From UBA7396 sp964404065 (GTDB lineage: Bacteria > Patescibacteriota > Gracilibacteria > BD1-5 > UBA6164), in assembly GCA_964404065.1 (NCBI GenBank), contig CAYOIP010000031.1, positions 1 through 12,593 of the forward strand: 12,593 bases of DNA, written 5' to 3'. Positions 5,769 through 12,593 of the stretch are shown piece after piece. The stretch's first letter is position 1. Each line of letters opens with the position of its first letter. Position numbers and translations under genes: made by a program. Below the pieces are notes generated by a model. That model was not told where the DNA came from, searched no databases, and saw only the letters and a list, made by a program, of their open reading frames with translations.

Positions 5769-8700
5769 TTTAAATTTTCTTTTTCCCACTTTTTTAATTC
5801 TTCAAGATTTTTTAAACTAATTTTTGTATCAATTTCTTGTCATTTTAAATTTAGAAAAATTTTTATATCTCCTCATTCTAGTTTTAACATAAAGTTTTTT
5901 AATTCAAGTAAAATTTCTTTTTTTATAGTTGGAGGAATATTTATAATATATTTTTTTTCATTTTTTTCTTCTGTAGAGACGCGATTTATCGCGTCTTGAT
6001 TTTTTGTTGTTTCCTTTTCTGAGACACCATAAATGGATGTCTCTACATTTATACTTTCGTCATTTTCATCCCCCTCTACCTTTGGGAGAGGGGCTAGTGG
6101 TGAGGGACTCAAAATAGCCTCACTTTTCAAAAATTGATTAAATTTTTTATTATCAAAAAGATTCAAGCTTTGAGCTTGTTCTCTTGCCTGAGTTATAGAA
6201 ATAGATTTTATATCGCGAGCTAAAATTCATTTTCTTTTATATTCTGGATTTATATTCAATCATCCTGAAACTATAATTATTTTTCCAGCTTCCAATTTAT
6301 CTTTAAACTTATCATAATCTTTAGGAAAAATAGTTACTTCAAAATCATATTCAAAATTTTCACAATACAAAAATACCATATTTCATCCAGTTTTTGTCAT
6401 CATTTTTCTTATATCTTTTACATATCCAACAGTTTGAACTATAGTTGTTCTTGATTTATTTTTTTCGGGTAATTTTTCTATTTCTTCAAAAGTTAGTTTA
6501 AAAATTTTATCATTTTGACATCTTTTAGCAATATATCTAGAAAGTCCATCAAGAGCATGTCCTGAAACTCAAAATCATAAAACTTCTTTTTCCTTTGAAA
6601 TAATCTCTTCAAAAGAAAATTCTGGAACTTTTTCTAAAGTCAATTTTCCTGCATCTTCTGTATGATCAAAAAGTCATATTTGGTTTGTTTTAGACTTTTT
6701 CTCGTCACTTTTTGAAAATTTTATAATATTTTCAATATTTTTAAAAAGTTGTCATCTTTCTCAAAATTCATCTAAACTTCATGATAAAATCAAGGCTTCA
6801 AGAGATTTCTTGTTTATAACATCTTTTCAAGCTTTTTTTAAGAAATCTTCTAGTGAAGTGTATTTTTCTTCTTTTCTTCAGTTTTTTATTGCTTCAATTG
6901 GTCAGTCTCAAATTCATTTAATTGCTTTTAATCAAAATCTGATAGTTTTGTCATCTATATAAGTAAAATGCTTCATGGACGCATTCACACTTGGTGGCAA
7001 AACTTGAACTCATTTTGAATTACATTCTCAAACTTCCAAAACTATTCTATCCATATTTTCCTCATCACTTACCATAAGCGCTGTTAAAAATTCAGTTTTA
7101 TAATAAGCCTTTAAATAAGCTGTTTGATAAGCAATAAAAGCATAACATGCCGCATGAGATTTATTAAAAGAATAATTTGCTGCAGGCTGAATCATTTCTT
7201 CATAAATATATTTCGGAGTTTCTGGCTTATAATTTCTAAACTTTCCAGCTTTTGTGATAAATTCTCATTTTAATTGTTCAATAATTTCTATTTTTTTCTT
7301 TCAGATTCATCTTCTAAGTAAATCAGCTTCACCAAGAGAAAATCAAGCCATAACTTGAACTATAAACATCAACTGTTCTTGATAAACAGCAATTCAGTTT
7401 GATACATCCAAAATCGGTTTTAAATCTTGTTCAAGTTTTTGTTTTTCTTCCTCAATTTCTGTGTCAGAATATCAAGCACTTTTTAGGATATTTATAAGAT
7501 CATCCGTCATATATTTTAATTCTTCACGTCAATGTTTTCTTTCTACATAAGTTGGGATGTAAGCAATTGGACCAGGACGATAAAGTGAAACCATCGCAAT
7601 TAAATCTTCAAAATTATTTGGTTCTAGATCAATTAAATATTTTCTCATTCAATCAGATTCAAACTGAAAAACTCAAGTTGTATCTCAAGCACAAAACACT
7701 TCAAATACTTTTGGATCATTTCTATCAACGTTTAAAATATCTATATCAACTCATTTATTATTTTTAATAATTTTTAATGCTCTTTTTATGATAGTCAGAT
7801 TTCTAAGACCTAAAAAGTCCATTTTTAAAAGTCATAAATCTTCTAGAGGATAAGCGGAATATTGAGTTATAATAGCATTTGAATCTTTTGGAGGATGAGC
7901 TAAAGCTGTATAATCTGTCATCTTATTTGGAGCAATAATTACAGCACAAGCATGCACTCAAATTTGTCTAACATTTCACTCAATTTTTAAAGCATTATCT
8001 ACAATATTTTTATATTTTGGGTTTTCCTCGTAAGCTGTTTTAAACTCTAAACTTTCTTCTAAAGCACCAGATAGTTTAGTTCAAGGTTTTTCTGGAATAA
8101 GTTTTGCAAATTCATTCATTTCCTGAAAATCAACTCACATAACTCTTCAAACATCTTTTACAGCAGCTCTTGCTGCAAAAGTACCAAAAGTACATATTTG
8201 AGCTACATGATCACTTCCGTATTTATTTCTACAATATTCAATTACTTTATCTCTTCAATCATCAGAAAAGTCGGTATCTATATCTGGCATGGAGATTCTG
8301 GCTGGATTTAAAAATCTCTCAAAAAGTAGGGAATATGGCAATGGATCTAAATCTGTAATACCCGATAAATATGCCATCAAACTTCATGCAGCAGATCATC
8401 TACCTGGTCCAACAGGAATCTGGTTATTTCTTGCCCAATTTATATAATCAGCAACTATCAAAAAATATGCATCAAATCACATTTCATGAACTACAACCAG
8501 TTCATACTCAAGTCTATCAATTTTTTCTATTAAGTCTTTGGGGAAAGTGTTTATAAGAGTCTTTTTCCCGTCAGAATAAAAAGTTAAAGAAAGTTCTTTT
8601 AATTCTTCTGGTGAGCTTTCAGTAAGCTTTTTTTGTAATCCTGGTTTATCGAGTTTTTGAACAAGCTTAAAAATATCTTCTTTTGAAATATTATAACCAT

Positions 8701-9745
8701 ATCTCCAATTTAATCATTTATATGAAAGATACCTCAAATACCATTCGTCACTCGTTAGTTTTTTGATACCCTCACCCCCAACCCCTCTCCCTTGGGGTAG
8801 AGGGGAGTTTTGTTCCCTCTCCTCTCAAAGGAGAGGGCTAGGGTGAGGGTTTAAATTCTCCAACTCCATCGCTTCATCATATATTTTCTTGTCATCTTCT
8901 GGAAGCTCATATTTTGGAATCAATATTTTTCATGTTTCAATTTTTATGTCTATTTTATCAGCAATTTCTAGAGTATTTGATAAAGCTGAAGGTAAAAATC
9001 AAAATAATTCTTGCATTTCTTCCTCACTTAAAAAACTATAATCTCAGTTTATTAAAGTTTTTCTATCTGGATTCTCTATTTGATGTCCTGTTCATAAGGC
9101 CATTATGATGTCTTGAGTTTGTTTGTCCTCCTTATTTATATAATAACAATTATTTGTTGCAACAACTTTGAAATTATACTTTTTATGAAGTTCTATAAGT
9201 GTATCTGTCACGAGTTTTTGTTTTGGAATATCATCGTGATATAGAAGTTCTATGTAGAAATCTTCAGGAAAAACTTCTTCATATTCTTTTATTCTAGCAA
9301 TAATTTTTTCTTCTTCTATTCAAGCTAAGATAAAATAAGGTATTTCTCATGAAATCGGACCAGAAAGACAAATCAAATCACTAGAAAATTCTTTTAATTC
9401 TTCCCAAGTGATAAATGGTTTATCTCCAGGTCTTTCAAGTTGTGATTTTGAAACTAGAGAAATAATATTCTTGTATCAATCATAATTTTTAGCAAGAAGT
9501 ACTATTTTATGAAACATTTTTGCGTCAAGCTCAGACTGCAAATATATCTCAGTTCATAAAATTGGCTTTATTCAAGCTTCAATTGCATATTTATAAAGTT
9601 CATGACATCCATGAATATTTGAAGTGTCAGTTATAGCAACAGCTGGCATTCATAAAGATTTAGCCTTTTTTACATAGTCTTTTGGCTTTGGAAGTCATTC
9701 TAGAATAGAAAAATGTGTGTGATTATGTAGATGAACAAAAGACAT
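5765..9745 (-). CDS. dnaE: DNA polymerase III alpha subunit DnaE
   Basis: The replicative polymerase; 1326 residues, long for DnaE (about 1,160 in E. coli) partly because of translated repeats. Domains in order: PHP (1 to about 290), starting FVHLHNHTHFSILEG; polymerase core with catalytic D490 and D492 in MPDIDTDF and D643 in KMDFLGLRNLTII, plus GPGRGSAAGS in the fingers/palm; helix-hairpin-helix near 935-955 (LKAIKGIGDGP); OB fold about 1095-1177; C-terminal domain. Residues 299-326 come from a REP-like element at the PHP/core junction, and about 1213-1258 from a half element and a second element in the linker before the C-terminal domain. The PHP metal site is degenerate: T41 replaces the His of TDH, and N-N-C-Y-Y (198-202) replaces N-D-x-H-Y, so proofreading by this domain is unlikely. 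Many conserved glycines are TGA. Converges on nrdR with 13 bases between stops. Confidence 0.97.
5972..6047. repeat. Second double-hairpin element, inside dnaE
   Basis: Outer arms TGTAGAGAC (5972-5980) and GTCTCTACA (6039-6047) enclose two hairpins: GACGCGA/TCGCGTC around TTTA (5978-5995) and GAGACA/TGTCTC (6021-6043), the latter with a bulge. The primary sequence is unrelated to the CCCTCACCC element but the topology is the same. GTAGAGACGCG-type palindromes recur in several bacterial genomes. It is read in frame as part of DnaE (about residues 1233-1258), including the peptide SIYGVSEKET, in the linker before the C-terminal domain. Confidence 0.8.
6070..6106. repeat. Half copy of the CCCTCACCC element, inside dnaE
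   Basis: One hairpin (CCCCTCT...AGAGGGG, about 6071-6093) followed by CTAGTGGTGAGGG; on the minus strand this reads CCCTCACCACTAGCCCCTC, matching the first half of copy 1 with one change in the outer arm. The second hairpin and second outer arm are missing. It is translated in frame as SPSPLAPLPKVEG in DnaE, 24 bases from the unrelated second element. Confidence 0.8.
8770..8849. repeat. REP-like double-hairpin element, copy 2 (translated within dnaE)
   Basis: Outer arms CCCTCACCCC (8769-8778 region) and GGGTGAGGG (8841-8849) enclose CCCCTCTCCC/GGGGTAGAGGGG and CCCTCTCC/GGAGAGGG hairpins, as in copy 1 at 4291-4381. It is read in frame on the minus strand as NPHPSPLLGEEREQNSPL and on to VGGEG (DnaE residues 299-326). 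One of its codons is TGA (8825-8827), so it is open only because UGA is sense here. Confidence 0.88.
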
Positions 9746-9840
9746 AATTTAAGCTAATTATTAATGTTAATTTATTTTTATTAAGATAATGATTTTTTGA
9801 AAAAAGGGAAATTTTAAATTAAAAAAATGACATAAATTTA

Positions 9841-9849
9841 ATTATATCA
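9841..9849 (-). promoter_or_regulatory. Possible extended -10 promoter of dnaE
   Basis: TGATATAAT on the minus strand is an exact extended -10 element directly after the stop of the NlpC/P60 gene. No -35 lies at the right distance. It would leave a leader of about 88 bases before the dnaE ATG at 9745. No strong terminator is visible in 9746-9851, so read-through from the upstream gene is also possible. Confidence 0.4.
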
Positions 9850-9851
9850 TT

Positions 9852-11315
9852 TTATATTAAAAATATTGGCTTTCAAACAACACAATCCTTTTTCATTGCT
9901 AGTCTCTCCCAAGTGAAAAAGCGTAGAGATGCTTCTCAAACATCACTAGATCTATCAAATATCCGAACTCAATCTTCTTTAACTCACGCTATATATCAAA
10001 TATGACTAGATCATTCATATTTTGATGAATTCCAATATATGAAATCTCATCTTTTTGCTGTTGAACTATCTCTTAAATTTATTGTTAATTGTTTCATTAT
10101 TGATGCAGATCATCTGTGGGTAATTAAAAATTTGGACATATCAATTAATCATAATCTATAAAAACTTTTAAACAACATTCAAGAACAATCCGCAATTCAG
10201 GATATAAATTTTGTTCATTTAAGACTGAATAAAAAATCTTCAAATTCATTAATTGTAATTCTTTTTATTACAATTTCAGGTTTTGGTTGATGTTTTAAAG
10301 GTCATAGTTTAGGTTTTTGAACTATACTTTCAGTAGATTTTTTAGCTTGATGTTTTTGACTAAAAACTTTTATTAAATGCTCTCTTGATGAACGTCAAAA
10401 TTGACCATCTTTAGTAGGAGCTTTATAATACTCTTGAAGAGCTTTTATAATAATTTGTTTTTCTTCAAAAGAAAAATTATCAAAATAAGTTGGGTAAAAT
10501 ATTCTTATTATTTCATCATTCCACATTTTCCATGTTTCTCATCTTTTATAGTTTTTAGGATTAAATATTTCATCTTTTTTTAATTTTCAAACTAAAATTC
10601 AAATTTTCTCTTTAAAGTTAGGAATTCTTTCTAATTCTTTTGGGTTATCTTGTAAAGCTTTAATAAACTCTTCTTTTGAAGGTATTTTTGTTTTTTCTTG
10701 AGTAATTATACCTTGAATTAATCTAGCATTTCATTCTCTTGTTTGGGGTATATTTGTAGCCTGAACTGGAGTTGCAAGAAGACTTCAAGCAGTTGTTCAA
10801 ATAATAAGTCACTTAGATACCCTTTTAACAAGATTTATTACTGGATTTAATGCATTTCTAAACCAAATTAAAGCAGGATTTTTCTTTTCACTTACTTCCT
10901 CAGCAATAATTTTATTACTTATAATTTCATTTACTTTGTTAATATATTGAAATATTGATTCAAGTTTTAAATTTATTTTTATAAAATTTGATAAGAAGTC
11001 TTTTTCGTTATCTTCTTTAGAACTTTTTAATAATCTATTACATTCTTCTAATGCTTCATTTAGTCATATAACTAAATTTCTTAGTGCTTCACGAATATTA
11101 ATAGTAAATCATTTTACATTTGGTTGATTTTCTAAATTTTCTAAAATACCACTAATTTCTCATATAGTTCTATCTAAAGACATAATAGAAATATTTTTTA
11201 ATTTTTTTACATCATCTTGAGTTTTAATATTTTCCATTACATATTTTAGAAACTTTTCACTACGTTCCTTTAACACTCAGACTCTGCTAGTCTCTATTGT
11301 AGTTTTGCTATTCAT
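9852..11315 (-). CDS. NlpC/P60-type cysteine peptidase domain protein
   Basis: A 487-residue protein. The C-terminal domain (about 365-487) looks like the NlpC/P60 fold: catalytic Cys377 in ADCSGMLFKSF, RGDFIYW before the second strand, His438 in SSHIGYIAGV, and a polar residue in IFDRSS (D454) as possible third member. These enzymes cut stem peptides of peptidoglycan. The N-terminal 160 residues are helical and charged. A basic then hydrophobic stretch, VKRVSKGLIIGTTAGSLLA followed by TPVQA (about 162-186), resembles a signal peptide with an A-x-A-like end, but sits far inside the chain; it may instead be a membrane anchor. A Pro/Lys-rich linker (about 325-350) precedes the enzyme domain. 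Several motif glycines are TGA, including that of DCSG. Monocistronic, with its own promoter. Substrate (own wall or that of a host or prey cell) is unknown; domain assignment is by motif only. Confidence 0.78.
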
Positions 11316-11348
11316 AAATATTAAATAATTTTTTTAAAATAAGAAATA

Positions 11349-11376
11349 TATATAACCATTTTTTTAATTTTGTCAA
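11349..11376 (-). promoter_or_regulatory. Promoter of the NlpC/P60-type gene
   Basis: On the minus strand a consensus TTGACA (11371-11376) and TATATA (11349-11354) are 16 bases apart; a second TATATA at 11347-11352 gives an 18-base spacer. Transcription would start about 26 bases before the ATG at 11315. It lies right after the lysS terminator. Confidence 0.72.
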
Positions 11377-11391
11377 AAACTTATTCAATAA

Positions 11392-11420
11392 AAAAGTCCT
11401 CAAAATTTTTGAGGACTTTT
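11392..11420 (-). terminator. Intrinsic terminator of lysS
   Basis: A 13-bp stem (AAAAGTCCTCAAA with TTTGAGGACTTTT) closes a 3-base loop, with a run of U on the minus-strand transcript. It starts 15 bases after the lysS stop codon at 11435. The symmetric A/T runs would let it work in both directions. Confidence 0.85.
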
Positions 11421-11434
11421 AGATATAAAAATTT

Positions 11435-12593
11435 TTATTTTTCTTCATTTGATTTCAAACTTTTCATAAGTGGAAATAAAACAACATCTCTTAAGTTATT
11501 TTGCTCAGTCAGTATAGAAAAAACTCTTTCTATTCACATTCACCAACCTGATTGTGGAGGCATACCATATTCCATAGCATAAACAAAATCATCATCTCAA
11601 GAAGTTGCTTCTTCATCTCACATTTCTTTGGCTTTTGCTTGAGCATCAAAATTTGCTTTTTGAATCATAGGATCAACAAGTTCTGAATATGCTTTTATGA
11701 TTTCCCAACCATTTACTACAACTTGAAACTGTTCAACTATTTCAGGATTTGCATCACTTTGTCTAGCCAAAGGTTGCATAGTTTTTGGGTAATTATAGAC
11801 AAAAGCTGGTCAAACTATAGAAGGTCTTAAAACTTTTTTAAATAAATAATCAATTAGAGTAGGAACAACCATTTTATCCATTCATTCAAATTCTATTCAA
11901 GCATGCTTAATATCAGCTAAAAGTTTCTTTTCATCTCAAATAAAATATTTTGAAACATCTATTCCACATGCTTTTTTTACTCACTCAACATAGTCAATTC
12001 TTTGCCAAGGAGTCTTGAAATTTACTAATTTTTCCACTCAAGCTTTATCTTTTACCATAACTTCTTTTTTTAACTCTGGGATTTTTGAAAAAATATATTC
12101 AAACATTTGTTCAGTAAATCTCATATTATCTTCAAAATTCCAATAACAAGCATAATGTTCAATAGCTGAAAATTCTTGAATATGACTTGAATCTGAACCT
12201 TCATTTCTAAAATTTCTAGTAAATTCTACAACTCTTTCAAATCTTCAAACTGTAACTCTTTTTAGGAAAGTTTCAGGGGAAATTCTTAAATAAAATTCTT
12301 CATCAAAATCATTATGATGAGTTATAAATGGAGCTGCTGCAGCACCAGATGCAGCATTTCCTAAAACTGGAGTTTCTACTTCAAAAAATTTATTTTCATC
12401 ATAAAAATCTCTTAAAGCTTTTACAAATTTACTTTTAAGTACAAATCTATTGTATGATTCATCGTTCATAATCATATCAAGATATCTTTGTCTATAAATT
12501 GTTTCTTCATCTGTCACTCAGTGAAATTTTTCAGGAAGTGGTCTAATTGATTTAGCTAAGATTTGAAATTCATTTACAAATAAAGTTAATTCT
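11435..12593 (-). CDS. lysS: Lysyl-tRNA synthetase, class II (5' end outside window)
   Basis: Charges tRNA-Lys with lysine. The 385 residues present cover the end of the N-terminal anticodon-binding region and the whole class II catalytic domain. RPLPEKFHGVTDEETIYRQR is the family's linker/motif 1 lead-in; motif 2 is RNFRNEGSDSSHIQEF (near 12170-12215); the substrate pocket includes NGWEIIKAYSELVDP; motif 3 is GWGMGIERV (11525-11548), with both motif glycines after Trp and Met written TGA. Roughly 110-120 N-terminal residues (OB fold) are missing because the window ends. The open frame is uninterrupted once UGA is read as Gly. The gene ends just before a strong terminator, with the NlpC/P60-type gene downstream on the same strand under its own promoter. 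No sign of truncation inside the visible part. Confidence 0.97.

Noticed and set aside
7552..9108. Several plus-strand ORFs of 60-70 residues within the dnaE region
   Set aside because: They are antisense to conserved DnaE polymerase motifs and have no recognisable features or initiation signals.
10401..11582. Plus-strand ORFs at 10401-10583 and 11370-11582
   Set aside because: Shadows of the NlpC/P60-type gene and of lysS; the second begins within the lysS terminator region.

Overview
The window comes from an AT-rich bacterium that reads UGA as glycine (genetic code 25), which points to Absconditabacteria (SR1) or Gracilibacteria (BD1-5). The clearest evidence is in nrdG, where the invariant radical-SAM GG-E-P motif is written TGA-TGA-GAA-CCT. 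Tryptophan is always TGG, and with UGA read as Gly every recognised gene becomes one full-length frame; under the standard code they shatter. The window cannot decide between the two phyla.

Layout: (a) 1-800, minus strand: a two-gene operon of unrecognised small proteins, the second with an EF-hand-like calcium loop and cut by the window edge. (b) 895-1890, minus: a lipoprotein ending in 26-residue repeats, with its own promoter and terminator. (c) 2118-5751, plus: an anaerobic ribonucleotide reduction operon made of nrdD (catalytic part), a separate 56-residue glycyl radical domain, nrdG (activase) and nrdR (repressor), preceded by two NrdR boxes 31 bp apart. (d) 5765-9745, minus: dnaE, convergent with nrdR; both stop codons lie inside one 38-bp palindrome. 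(e) 9852-11315, minus: a 487-residue protein with a C-terminal NlpC/P60-type domain. (f) 11435-12593, minus: lysS, lacking its 5' end. No gene-free stretch exceeds 300 bases; the longest, 1891-2117, holds two divergent promoters and the NrdR boxes. I saw no tRNA, rRNA, CRISPR array or transposase.

The most striking point is that the class III ribonucleotide reductase is split. The NrdD chain stops just after its zinc ribbon. A 91-bp palindromic repeat element follows, and then the glycyl radical domain has its own start codon in another frame. A second copy of the element, a half copy, and an unrelated element of the same shape all lie in frame inside dnaE and are translated. The genes in (c) form a self-contained anaerobic dNTP module: NrdG would activate the small Gly-radical protein, which would have to dock onto NrdD, and NrdR would repress the operon when dNTP/ATP levels are high.

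None of the starts visible in the window has a convincing Shine-Dalgarno sequence.
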